A stretch of DNA of 26,074 nt from Longimicrobiales bacterium (GCA_022428035.1 JAKMDG010000009.1:1-26074), one strand, 5' to 3'. Shown: positions 16,639-24,383, numbered from the stretch's first letter. Program-made: numbers and translations. The notes: generated from the sequence alone by a model not told the origin.

Positions 16639-17118
16639 TCAGCTGTAACCGATCCAGCGCCCCGCCGCCGCCACGACAAACCACAGCACCAGCGATGTCG
16701 ATCCGAGCATCCGGCCCCGCATACGGGACGGGACGTCGTTCAAGATCTGACGATCACGCACGAGGAAGGTGAAGGTCAGCGCCATGGGCAAGGTGATCAT
16801 CTTCACCCAGAACGATGTGTTGTAGAAGCACTTGATCGCTTCGGAGAGGAAGAGCAGGACGCCCGTGCTGAGCATCACGACGATCGCGCCCAGGAGCCAC
16901 GGGCGCACCAGGCGCGCGAGCTTCCCGGCCTCCTGGTCCTTCATCCCGACGCCAAGCAGGCGCAGGTCGACCATGATGAGCGCGCCGCCCATGACACACA
17001 TCGCCACAAGATGCGTCGCCTCGATGAGTGGAAAGGCGTACATCGAATTCCGAACGGCGGTCCCCAGAGCCGTCGCCTCGCACCACTCGAAGAAGACGAT
17101 CCAGCTCTCCGGGGGCAT
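16639..17118 (-). CDS. DUF6644 family membrane protein, copy 1
   Basis: A 159-aa integral membrane protein with four predicted helices. ATG 17118 shares one base with the upstream stop (TGATG), giving tight coupling. Landmarks match the copy directly upstream: YAFPLIEATHLV with a membrane His, IMVDLRLLG, PWLLGAIVVMLSTGVLLF, an FWVKM helix start and a closing GRWIG. The single His inside helix 1 (E-A-T-H) is the only conserved candidate heme or metal ligand that I can see. A role as membrane partner of the cytochrome c'-like lipoprotein is inferred from operon position. Confidence 0.82.
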   Translation of the reverse strand: MPPESWIVFFEWCEATALGTAVRNSMYAFPLIEATHLVAMCVMGGALIMVDLRLLGVGMKDQEAGKLARLVRPWLLGAIVVMLSTGVLLFLSEAIKCFYNTSFWVKMITLPMALTFTFLVRDRQILNDVPSRMRGRMLGSTSLVLWFVVAAAGRWIGYS

Positions 17119-17681
17119 CACGGTGCGCTCTCCTCGACCTGGCAACCCGCGGCCCAATTGACCCACTCCGGCTGCGGCTGGATGTCACACTCGAACCAGT
17201 TGTACGCGACCAAGCGACCCGAAAATACCACACCGGTCCACAAGGCGATTGAGAGGATCCCGGCCACGCGCGCGGAACGCGGAGGGGTCAGGGCATCATC
17301 CCATGTCTGGATCGACTTGTGGATGCGCGAGTGGAACAGCCAGATGTTGAGCCCTGCGATGATCAGCATCGCGAACTTGATACGGAAGAAGAGATTGTTG
17401 TAATAGCGGAGCGGTGAGGAGTAGAAGAGCAGCAGCCCGCTTGCGACCATGACCCCAAAGCCGATCCGGGTCCACGGCAGTAGTCGGTCGATGAACGACG
17501 AGGCAGGGACGCCGGGAAACGCGATGCCGATCAGACGCAGATCCATCATGATTGCCGTACCGACGAACAGGGCCAGCGTGACCACGTGCGTCGACTCGAC
17601 CAGCGGCCATACGTAGTAGGACTCGACAAGGGTGACACTCCAGCGCGTAGAGCCGAGCCACTCCAGCAGGCTCCGAATCAC
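17118..17681 (-). CDS. DUF6644 family membrane protein, copy 2
   Basis: A 187-aa integral membrane protein, paralogous to the copy downstream. The GTG start at 17681 overlaps the stop of the cytochrome gene (GTGA). It has YVWPLVESTHVV, IMMDLRLIG, GFGVMVASGLLLF, FFRIKFAML and a final GRLVAYNWFECD. It carries about 25 extra C-terminal residues after the last helix, with two Cys (ECDIQP, GCQVEE) that may sit in the periplasm or cytoplasm depending on topology. Two further His occur in LFHSRIHKS. Tandem coupled paralogs suggest a heterodimer; this is inference. Confidence 0.82.
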   Translation of the reverse strand: MIRSLLEWLGSTRWSVTLVESYYVWPLVESTHVVTLALFVGTAIMMDLRLIGIAFPGVPASSFIDRLLPWTRIGFGVMVASGLLLFYSSPLRYYNNLFFRIKFAMLIIAGLNIWLFHSRIHKSIQTWDDALTPPRSARVAGILSIALWTGVVFSGRLVAYNWFECDIQPQPEWVNWAAGCQVEESAP

Positions 17682-18181
17682 GAGCCTGCATCCGATTCCT
17701 GAGCGCGGTCATCGCTGGGACGCAGCGTTTCAAGCGCGTAGGTCGCGTGGCATTGCGTGCAGACGAAGTACATCTCTGCGCCCACGTCGAAGACCGCCTG
17801 CTCATCTCGAGCCTCGGCGACCTCGATGGCGCGACGGCCAATGTCGATCAGCGACTGCGACATCGTCATCCATGGCCCGTCGTCGAGCGCCCGGCCATCC
17901 ATCATCAGGAGGTTACCAGCCTCGGCGACCACAAAGGCAGCGTTTTCGACAGCCAGCCACTCCTCTTCGGTCTCGGGGCGCAGCTCGTGCTCACCCTCGA
18001 AGTCGATGATCCAGCCGACGGCCCGCCAGTACACCTGAGCGTTCGGCTCGAGCACGTGGGCCATCAAATCTGACATGTCCGCGACCGCCGTATATCGGTC
18101 CTCGTCCGCGGGCGCCGAGCACGCGGTCAGAGCAACGAAAAGCCCCAAAAAGGTCCTCTGAGCACCTCGGAATCGGTTCAT
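17678..18181 (-). CDS. Cytochrome c'-like lipoprotein
   Basis: A 167-aa protein starting at ATG 18181. The signal sequence ends in a lipobox LTAC, with C21 as the lipidated residue. The mature protein is largely helical (MSDLMAHVLEPNAQVYWRAVGWI, WLAVENAAFVVAEAGNLLMM, MSQSLIDIGRRAIEVAEARDEQAVFDVGAEMYFVCTQCH). It has a heme site C141-T-Q-C144-H145 near the C-terminus, the layout of the four-helix cytochrome c' / c556 fold. It should sit at the outer face of a membrane and carry electrons or bind small ligands. It heads a coupled operon with two DUF6644 membrane proteins, which could anchor it or exchange electrons with it. Confidence 0.85.
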   Translation of the reverse strand: MNRFRGAQRTFLGLFVALTACSAPADEDRYTAVADMSDLMAHVLEPNAQVYWRAVGWIIDFEGEHELRPETEEEWLAVENAAFVVAEAGNLLMMDGRALDDGPWMTMSQSLIDIGRRAIEVAEARDEQAVFDVGAEMYFVCTQCHATYALETLRPSDDRAQESDAGS

Positions 18182-18254
18182 CCCCGCAACGTACGGCGGA
18201 GCGTCAGGTCGCGCACCAGCGCAAGAAACGTGGCGCATCGCATCTGCCAACCCG
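18182..18254. promoter_or_regulatory. Divergent intergenic region, cytochrome c' operon versus serine hydrolase
   Basis: Only 73 bases separate the two divergent start codons, so the promoters must overlap or the serine hydrolase starts further downstream than called. No clear hexamer pair is visible. Confidence 0.35.
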
Positions 18255-19598
18255 ATGTTGCCGAACAGTTCCACGCGACTCGCAGACCGCGAGGCCTTTG
18301 TGTATAGCCGTTCGAAGCTAGGTCACGTCTATCGACTCACGCTCGTACTCGCCGGCGTCTCCGCAGCGTGCGCCGCACCAATGGACGACACCACCGCCGT
18401 GGCGCCGGACATTACACAGGGGATGCCGGCAGACGTCGGCCTGTCTGCCGAGAGCCTCGCTGGAATCGGACCGGCCATGCAGGAGTTGATCGATGCCGGC
18501 CGCACCGCGGGTGTGATGACCATGGTCGCCCGCCGCGGAACTATTGTGCACTGGGAAGCCAACGGCTGGCGCGTTCTCGACGAGCAGCCAATGGAGCGAG
18601 ACGACGTCTTTCGCATCTACTCCATGACCAAGCCGGTGACGAGCGTCGCGGTCATGATGCTGGTCGAAGAGGGGAAGGTCGAGCTCGACCAGCCACTCTC
18701 CGACCACATACCCACTTTCGGGGATGTGCAGGTCTACGATGACGGCGAGCTGAGGCCCCCTTCTCGTCCGATCACGATCCGCGACCTGCTCCGACACACC
18801 TCGGGACTCACGTACGGAGTGTTTGGCAACTCGCCCGTCGACCGGATGTATATGCAGACCCTGAAGGGGCTTGGTCGGGATTCAGGGGAGGACCTCGAAG
18901 CGACCATCGAGCTCCTTGCGACCCTGCCTCTCCTGGCGGATCCCGGCACTCGCTGGAACTACAGTTTGTCCACCGATGTGCTGGGCCGGGTCGTGGAGGT
19001 CGCCTCCGGAATGAGCCTCGCTGAGTTCTTCCGCACCCGGATCTTCGAGCCTCTCGGCATGGGCGACACCGGCTTCCACGTCGAAGCACGCAACCTCGAC
19101 CGGTTTACGGCGGTCTATGCTCGAAGCGATGGTGCGCTGGCTATGGAGGATTCGCCGGTCGATGGACCGTTCACGCGTGAACCGAGCTGGTACTCGGGGG
19201 GTGGTGGGCTGACCTCCACCGCCATGGACTACCTGCGCTTCAGCCAGATGCTGCTCAACGAGGGTGCGCTCGACGGGGAACGCCTTCTCCGACCCGAGAC
19301 CGTTCGGGACATGCGATCGAACCATCTCGATTCAGACATGCCGCCGATCAGCCTCGGGGCACCGTCACATGAGTACGGCTTCGGTTTGGGCTTCGCCGTC
19401 GCGACCGCTGGTGGCCAACCGGACCACTACTGGTGGGCCGGTGTCGCGAATACGTGGTTCTGGATCGATCCGGTGGAGGAGCTCATCGCCTTCGCGTGGA
19501 CGCAGTATTCACCGTTTGGCGGCGTTCCTGTGGACCCGACGCTGCGGGGAATCGTCTACGAGTCGCTCACGGAGAGCGTGAGGGCGCCGGCCAGCTAG
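18255..19598 (+). CDS. Serine hydrolase, beta-lactamase/DD-peptidase-fold (S12-like esterase)
   Basis: A 447-aa exported enzyme. The S-x-x-K nucleophile motif is S123-M-T-K126 (FRIYSMTKPVTS). The second motif is Y236-S-L in WNYSLSTDVLG. The third motif, KTG or HxG in classical enzymes, is W394-A-G396 in YWWAGVANTWFWIDP, as in carboxylesterase/EstB-like members rather than true beta-lactamases. Hydrolysis of an ester, lactone or D-amino-acid peptide is expected. The region around residues 26-42 is hydrophobic and ends SAACAAPMDD. C39 could be a poor lipobox, since the -3 residue is Ser; otherwise Sec cleavage is likely. The start is uncertain: ATG 18255 gives a long N-region, and GTG codons at 18300 or 18327 are possible. 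Its TAG stop shares CTAG with the convergent gene. Confidence 0.88.
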   Translation: MLPNSSTRLADREAFVYSRSKLGHVYRLTLVLAGVSAACAAPMDDTTAVAPDITQGMPADVGLSAESLAGIGPAMQELIDAGRTAGVMTMVARRGTIVHWEANGWRVLDEQPMERDDVFRIYSMTKPVTSVAVMMLVEEGKVELDQPLSDHIPTFGDVQVYDDGELRPPSRPITIRDLLRHTSGLTYGVFGNSPVDRMYMQTLKGLGRDSGEDLEATIELLATLPLLADPGTRWNYSLSTDVLGRVVEVASGMSLAEFFRTRIFEPLGMGDTGFHVEARNLDRFTAVYARSDGALAMEDSPVDGPFTREPSWYSGGGGLTSTAMDYLRFSQMLLNEGALDGERLLRPETVRDMRSNHLDSDMPPISLGAPSHEYGFGLGFAVATAGGQPDHYWWAGVANTWFWIDPVEELIAFAWTQYSPFGGVPVDPTLRGIVYESLTESVRAPAS

Positions 19599-19996
19599 AA
19601 CCCCAGCCAGCGTCCGGCTGCGTATCCGATCGCGGAGACGCTCGCCGTCAGTACGGCCCCCCATACGAGGTCCACGGCGACGACGATGACCGGAAAACCC
19701 TGGAAGAGGGCATAGCAGGTAAGATCGAACGTCGCGTATGCAATGAGGCCGAAGAGCGCCCCCAGTGCGACAGCACGAACGAACGACTCTGCTTGCAGGG
19801 CAGGCAGGACCACGAAGACGAGCACGCCCACGAGGTAGAGCAGATAGAAAACCGCAGCTGCCGCGACGATCGGATCGTCACGGAGAAGGCTGCCCAGGTG
19901 CTTCTGGTAGAAATTTTGCGCCACGACCGTGAGCCAGACGAAGTCGATCACGAGAAAACCGAGCACGGTCAGCGCGTACAGGCCGACGAATCTCAT
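19595..19996 (-). CDS. DUF2177 family membrane protein
   Basis: A 133-aa inner-membrane protein with four predicted helices. DUF2177 landmarks are visible: the first helix LTVLGFLVIDFVWLTVVAQNFY with the D-x-x-W pair, YLLYLVGVLVFVVLP, the FVRAVALGALFGLIAYATFDLTCYALF core and a last helix VDLVWGAVLTASVSAIGY. Function is unknown. The ATG at 19996 is preceded by GGAGGG (20008-20003) lying in the end of the upstream gene, whose stop is 3 nt away. It is the third gene of the operon headed by giant propeller protein 2. Confidence 0.88.
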   Translation of the reverse strand: MRFVGLYALTVLGFLVIDFVWLTVVAQNFYQKHLGSLLRDDPIVAAAAVFYLLYLVGVLVFVVLPALQAESFVRAVALGALFGLIAYATFDLTCYALFQGFPVIVVAVDLVWGAVLTASVSAIGYAAGRWLGF

Positions 19997-19999
19997 CTG

Positions 20000-20335
20000 C
20001 TACCCTCCCTCCGCGATCCGCGCAGCGATCTCGAACGGATTGAGCCAGTAGCCCACGAACGAGAACGCTCGGTACCACCGCCAGAAGCGCCGTTCCCCGA
20101 GGATGGCGATGTGCCGAAGATGGGTCTCCTCGTGACGGCGCAGCTTGCGGTCGCGTAGCCACGCCGTCTTCGAGCGCACCCAGACAGCGCCGTCGTCGAC
20201 GAATGCGATGCAGTCGTCAAAGATCTCATGCCTCCGTCTCGCGCACTCAGGTGTGAACACGGGAGCACCGCACGACGTCATCGTGACGAACGCCCAACCC
20301 TCGGGTGTAGCCTCCGCCCACTCCTGCGTACTCAA
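20000..20335 (-). CDS. Small HExxH-motif protein, putative metallopeptidase-like
   Basis: A 111-aa protein. I choose TTG 20335 because it overlaps the propeller stop as TTGA and has GGAGAG 8 nt upstream; an in-frame start at 20365 lies inside the propeller gene. No signal peptide or membrane helix is seen. The second half has H68-E-E-T-H72 in LRRHEETHLRH, and WLNPFEIAAR, where E102 could be the third zinc ligand. HExxH, an aromatic-rich spacer and N-P-x-E recalls DUF4157/gluzincin-like minimal domains. C22, C31 and C42 lie in the N-terminal half. Zinc binding and protease activity are inference from motifs only. Co-expression with the giant exported propeller and a DUF2177 protein is implied by the overlaps. 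Confidence 0.7.
   Translation of the reverse strand: MSTQEWAEATPEGWAFVTMTSCGAPVFTPECARRRHEIFDDCIAFVDDGAVWVRSKTAWLRDRKLRRHEETHLRHIAILGERRFWRWYRAFSFVGYWLNPFEIAARIAEGG
20003..20008 (-). promoter_or_regulatory. Strong ribosome binding site of the DUF2177 gene
   Basis: The minus strand reads GGAGGG, 6 nt before the ATG at 19996, inside the last codons of the upstream gene. This supports termination-reinitiation coupling. Confidence 0.6.
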
Positions 20336-23300
20336 CCCGGCAGCTCTCCCTGCAGCGTGTTCCACCGCTCGGACAGCTCATCCAGCTTGTCATTCAGAAA
20401 GACGCGCTGCGCCTCCTGGTCGGCCGACAGCGGCCCTACCCATCCCTGAAGGGAGCCGTAGAGACGGTTGAGGCGGCTGCTGAGCTCCTGCGCCGAGCGC
20501 TGTATGTCGCGTATGCGGTCTTCGAGCGCGTCGTTCACGTCGAGTGGGTTCTCGTCCGCGTCGAGGCGCCCGGCTTGCCCGTTGATTCCACGCGACAGCC
20601 GCTGGGCGGCCCCGACTGTGCCCCACATGCCGAGAAGTGTCTCGGTCCACTCCGAGCGTACCACCGCGTCGTGCTCCAGACGCGGGTCCTCGCGGACCTC
20701 GACGGTCTGTTCGGTTACGACATCGTCAATGGAGAGTCGCACGGTATATTCGCCTGGGACCACGAGCGGGCCGCGCCCGCCGCCACCAAACCCACCTCCC
20801 CGGGCGGGCGTACCACCCTCGCGGGCGTAGCGAAGATCCCATATGGCCCGGTTCATTCCGCGCTGCGTCTCGACCTCCATGGATGCTACCTGAATCCGCT
20901 GGTCGGACAGGACGATGATCTGGGCGGTCTCCCCCTCTCCTGCCGACCAGAAGTCGATGATGGCACCCTCGGGCGGGTTATCCCCCTCGAAGATCATGTT
21001 TCCGGTATGCGCCTTCTCGGCCCGATATCGGATCTGCTCGGCGGGTTCGATGCTGAACAGGTGCGCATCTGACGCCGCGATTGCAGACGTCATCTCCTGC
21101 AGCGCATTCAGTTGATCGAGGATCCAGATCCCTCGACCATGGGTCGCCAGCACCAGGTCGTTGTCACGTGGATGCACCACGAGATCGTTCACGGCCACCG
21201 TGGGCATGTTGCCATCGAGCGGCAGCCAGTTGCGACCGCCGTTCCAGGACCAGAAGGCCCGCATCTCGGTCCCGAGCCAGAGCACGTCCGAATTTCTCGG
21301 ATCCTCACGGACGACCCGAACCACCTGTTCGGCCGGGAGGTCGCCGACGATCGAACGCCAGGAGCGACCACTGTCTTCGGTCACCCAGAGGTAGTTCTCG
21401 TAGTCGTCGTTCCGGTAGTTGTTCGCCGCGACGTACATGCGGCCGTCGACGGACTTCGACATATGGACCTGGTTCACCCACATGAGCTCCGGTGCGCCGG
21501 GCAACGCGTCGGTAACGTCCATCCAGGACTGCCCGTCGTTCGTGGATACCTGCACCAGCCCGTCGTCCGTACCGACGAGAAGGACGCCTGGGCGATGCTC
21601 CGACTCCGCGATCGCGGTGAGCGTCGGCCAGTAGGGGATCCCGTCGTCGAGTGAGAGAACGAAGGAGTCCGCCACCTGGTCCATGATGACCAGACTACGG
21701 CGGTCCGTACCGCTCGTGAGATCTCCGAGTGAGGTCCAGGTGTCCCCGCGGTCGGTGCTCTTGAACAGCTCGTTCAGGCCGGCGTAGAGCGTGTTGCTCT
21801 CATGTGGGCTGATGATGAACGGGCCGTCCCAATTGCCCGGTGGCATCGCGTTGCCCATCTCCATGTAGGGGTCATCCAGGTCCGGCCACGTCGTCCAGTT
21901 CCGCCGCGCGCCAATGAAGCCCTCGGGCTGGTTCGGCCGGATGTTACGGCTCGCGCCAGTCTCCAGATCCCATCGGATCAGGCCGAGGTACTGACTCTCC
22001 GAATACAGAACCCGGTTGTCCGTCGTGTCGACGAGGCTGAGGAAGCCGTCCCCTCCTCCCCAGCGGATCCAGTCCTCATTCAGGATCCCCTCCGAGCGAT
22101 ACGTCTGGTTCGGGCCTCGCCACGATCCGTTGTCCTGAAGGCCCCCGTATACGTTGTACGGATGAGCCATGTCGACCGAGACGCGGTAGTACTGACTGAG
22201 CGGTAATGCCGTGTGGTAGAGGAAGTGATCGCCCCGGTCATAACTGATACCGAGACCTCCATCATCCAGCTTGATGACGTGGTTGGAGTCGTCCGGATTG
22301 ACCCAGACGAACCGATCGTCGCCGTGCGTCCGGTGATCCCTCGGCACGGTGAAGGTCACCCCGCCGTCGTCCGAGTAGCTGTACGAGTTCAGCATGTAGA
22401 TGCGCTGATCGTCGTTCGGATCGACCATCGGCTGACTCGCGTACATGGGGCGCGGGTTCCAGTCGCCCTGGTAGGTCCAGCTCTCTCCGCGATCCTCGGA
22501 CCGGTAGATCCCGGCCAGGCGCTGCTCGTATGCCGTCGACGCGTTGAAGCGCTCGCCCTGCTCGAGACTGATGTAGAGGATGCGGGGGTCGGCGCGGTGG
22601 ATCGTGATACCCATGCGACCCATGTCGCCGGTTGTCAGCCCGTTATCCAGACCGGCGTTTGTGAGCAGCGTCCACGTATCACCACCATCCACGCTCTTGT
22701 AGAGGCCGCTGCCAGGGCCGCCTCCATGAAAGCCCCACGGGCGCCGCTGACGCTGATACATCGCCGCATACATGATGTCGGGATTCGACGGATCCATCGC
22801 GACATCCACCGCGCCCGTCATCGGATCTACGAAGAGGATCTGCTCCCACGACGCTCCTCCATCACGCGTCCGGTACAGGCCGCGGTCGGGATTCGGCCCC
22901 CAGAGGTGGCCCATGGCAGCGACGTATACGACGTCGGAGTCGTCAGGATGCATCACGATCCGACCGACGTGGTGGCTCTCCTCCAACCCCATGTTCGTCC
23001 AGCTATCGCCCCCGTCGGTCGACTTGTATACGCCGTCGCCCCAGGAGGACGACTGGCGGTTCGCCCGCTCACCCGTCCCAACCCAGACGACACTGGTGTC
23101 CTGCTGGTGCACGGCGACGTCGCCCACCGAGTGCACGGCTTCGTCCTGAAACACCGGCGTGAAGCGCAGTCCGTTGTCGGTCGTCTTCCAGACGCCGCCG
23201 GTAGCGGAAGCGAGATAGAAGACCCGCGTGTCCATCTCGACCACGGCGATGTCGACCAGTCGACCACTCATGTTGGCCGGTCCGATTTCACGTGGACTCA

Positions 23301-23451
23301 GGCCATCCAGGTGCGCCGGTAGCAGCTGCGCCTCGGATGCCGTGACGAGCGCGGCCATCAGGACAAGAGTGCCAAGCACACCTCTGACGAGGGTGGCAGG
23401 CGTGTTGCAACGGGCGGATCGGCAGGAGGTCGTGAAAACGGACAGCGTCAT
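20332..23451 (-). CDS. Giant secreted BNR/Asp-box (VPS10/sortilin-N-like) beta-propeller protein 2
   Basis: A 1039-aa exported protein, distant paralog of the one at 6414-9599. ATG 23451 is preceded by CCGGAG 6 nt upstream and begins a protein with a signal peptide (LVRGVLGTLVLMAALVTASEAQ). Asp-box motifs repeat: KTTDNGLRF, KSTDGGDSW, RTRDGGASW, KSVDGGDTW, RSEDRGESW, KSTDRGDTW, VSTNDGQSW, VTEDSGRSW. They are followed by a WILDQLNALQEM block equivalent to WILDDLSPLQQA in copy 1. Then come a Gly-rich linker GGGFGGGGRG, a VPGEYTVRLSIDDV beta domain, and a helical C-terminus with MWGTVGAAQRLSRGINGQAG. Structural or binding roles are likely, and enzymatic labels for this family are not supported by visible active-site residues. 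It heads an operon with the HExxH protein and DUF2177. Confidence 0.9.
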   Translation of the reverse strand: MTLSVFTTSCRSARCNTPATLVRGVLGTLVLMAALVTASEAQLLPAHLDGLSPREIGPANMSGRLVDIAVVEMDTRVFYLASATGGVWKTTDNGLRFTPVFQDEAVHSVGDVAVHQQDTSVVWVGTGERANRQSSSWGDGVYKSTDGGDSWTNMGLEESHHVGRIVMHPDDSDVVYVAAMGHLWGPNPDRGLYRTRDGGASWEQILFVDPMTGAVDVAMDPSNPDIMYAAMYQRQRRPWGFHGGGPGSGLYKSVDGGDTWTLLTNAGLDNGLTTGDMGRMGITIHRADPRILYISLEQGERFNASTAYEQRLAGIYRSEDRGESWTYQGDWNPRPMYASQPMVDPNDDQRIYMLNSYSYSDDGGVTFTVPRDHRTHGDDRFVWVNPDDSNHVIKLDDGGLGISYDRGDHFLYHTALPLSQYYRVSVDMAHPYNVYGGLQDNGSWRGPNQTYRSEGILNEDWIRWGGGDGFLSLVDTTDNRVLYSESQYLGLIRWDLETGASRNIRPNQPEGFIGARRNWTTWPDLDDPYMEMGNAMPPGNWDGPFIISPHESNTLYAGLNELFKSTDRGDTWTSLGDLTSGTDRRSLVIMDQVADSFVLSLDDGIPYWPTLTAIAESEHRPGVLLVGTDDGLVQVSTNDGQSWMDVTDALPGAPELMWVNQVHMSKSVDGRMYVAANNYRNDDYENYLWVTEDSGRSWRSIVGDLPAEQVVRVVREDPRNSDVLWLGTEMRAFWSWNGGRNWLPLDGNMPTVAVNDLVVHPRDNDLVLATHGRGIWILDQLNALQEMTSAIAASDAHLFSIEPAEQIRYRAEKAHTGNMIFEGDNPPEGAIIDFWSAGEGETAQIIVLSDQRIQVASMEVETQRGMNRAIWDLRYAREGGTPARGGGFGGGGRGPLVVPGEYTVRLSIDDVVTEQTVEVREDPRLEHDAVVRSEWTETLLGMWGTVGAAQRLSRGINGQAGRLDADENPLDVNDALEDRIRDIQRSAQELSSRLNRLYGSLQGWVGPLSADQEAQRVFLNDKLDELSERWNTLQGELPG

Positions 23452-23659
23452 CAATGGCTCCGGAAAGCGACGAGCGAATTCTGTCTGGCCGGACCGTCGT
23501 GGTCGGCCGGGTCGCAAAGATGCGCTACACCTCGAATGTCGGCCAACCCTATTGTCCCGACCGAACGACCTGTGGGTATTCTTCGGACTCGAACCATTGC
23601 GGGAACTGCGCCACGCTGAAGCTTCTAGAGCAACGGCGCCCCGTATCTGCTCCAGAACC
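23452..23659. promoter_or_regulatory. Divergent intergenic region, propeller operon 2 versus DUF305 gene
   Basis: These 208 bases should hold promoters for both operons. On the plus strand TTGTCC at 23552-23557 and TATTCT at 23577-23582 form a poor promoter-like pair with a 19-nt spacer. It is the best candidate I see and is weak. Confidence 0.35.
23458..23463 (-). promoter_or_regulatory. Ribosome binding site deciding the start of propeller protein 2
   Basis: The minus strand reads CCGGAG, 6 nt before the ATG at 23451. It favours this start over the in-frame ATG at 23730, which would lie inside the divergent DUF305 gene. Confidence 0.55.
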
Positions 23660-24331
23660 ATGATGACGATCGATATTCGCAGTCTCTCGACCTTCGCGCT
23701 CGCGGCCGTGCTCGCAGCTTGCTCCGGCAACGCACCGAGCCCGGCGAGCGCGCCCGCCCCTGCCGGAGACGGCCCCCGTATCGTGCAGCCCGGGGCTCCC
23801 GGTCAGAGCGGTCGAACGTTTTCGGCCGACGAACTCGCTCAGGTCGAGGGTGTGTCCTACACGGACGCCGACGTGCGCTTCATGCAGGGGATGATCCCAC
23901 ACCACCGTCAGGCGCTCGATATGACCGCGCTGGTGCGGCAGAATGCTGGCAGTGAGGCGGTCCGTCAGATGGCGCTACGCATGGAAATCTCACAGCGCGA
24001 CGAGATCGCGATGATATCGTCGTGGCTTCGCGAGCGCGGAGAGTCGATCGAAATGCCGGGCATGGGCGCCATGCAACACTCCATGATGCGTATGCTGACC
24101 CCCGAGCAGATGCGCGAGCTTTCCAACTCCCGCGGTACGGAGTTCGACCGGCTGTTCCTCGAAGGCATGATCCAGCACCACCTGGGCGCCCTCGACATGG
24201 TCACGCAGTTGTTCAACACGTCGGGCGCCGCTCAGGAGTCGACGGTGTTCAAGTTCGCCGAGGACGTCGATGCAGATCAGCTCATGGAGATCGAGCGCAT
24301 GCAGGCGATCCTCGACCAGTTAGGCCGCTAG
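23660..24331 (+). CDS. DUF305 lipoprotein (ferritin-like, His/Met-rich)
   Basis: A 223-aa protein starting at ATG 23660 (a second ATG follows at once). The signal sequence ends in the lipobox LAAC with C21. A Pro/Ala linker follows, then the DUF305 four-helix domain, with the paired hallmarks DVRFMQGMIPHHRQALDM (H81, H82) and FLEGMIQHHLGALDM (H173, H174). The Met/His-rich loop between them (MPGMGAMQHSMMRML) is typical of copper- or silver-binding members of this family. It probably binds metal at the outside of a membrane. It precedes the LVIVD-repeat gene by 85 bases on the same strand and is probably co-expressed with it. Confidence 0.9.
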   Translation: MMTIDIRSLSTFALAAVLAACSGNAPSPASAPAPAGDGPRIVQPGAPGQSGRTFSADELAQVEGVSYTDADVRFMQGMIPHHRQALDMTALVRQNAGSEAVRQMALRMEISQRDEIAMISSWLRERGESIEMPGMGAMQHSMMRMLTPEQMRELSNSRGTEFDRLFLEGMIQHHLGALDMVTQLFNTSGAAQESTVFKFAEDVDADQLMEIERMQAILDQLGR

Positions 24332-24383
24332 TTCCACGCGTGGCCGGTACGACCGATTCTATTGAGAAGCACGTTCCAACAGC

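Noticed and set aside
22213..23322. 369-aa plus-strand reading frame antisense to propeller protein 2
   Set aside because: Low-complexity V/R/H/D composition typical of the reverse frame of high-GC genes; no credible start signal.
24334..24343. 10-bp palindrome CCACGCGTGG just after the DUF305 stop, considered as a terminator
   Set aside because: A palindrome with no loop and no T-run cannot form a useful intrinsic terminator.
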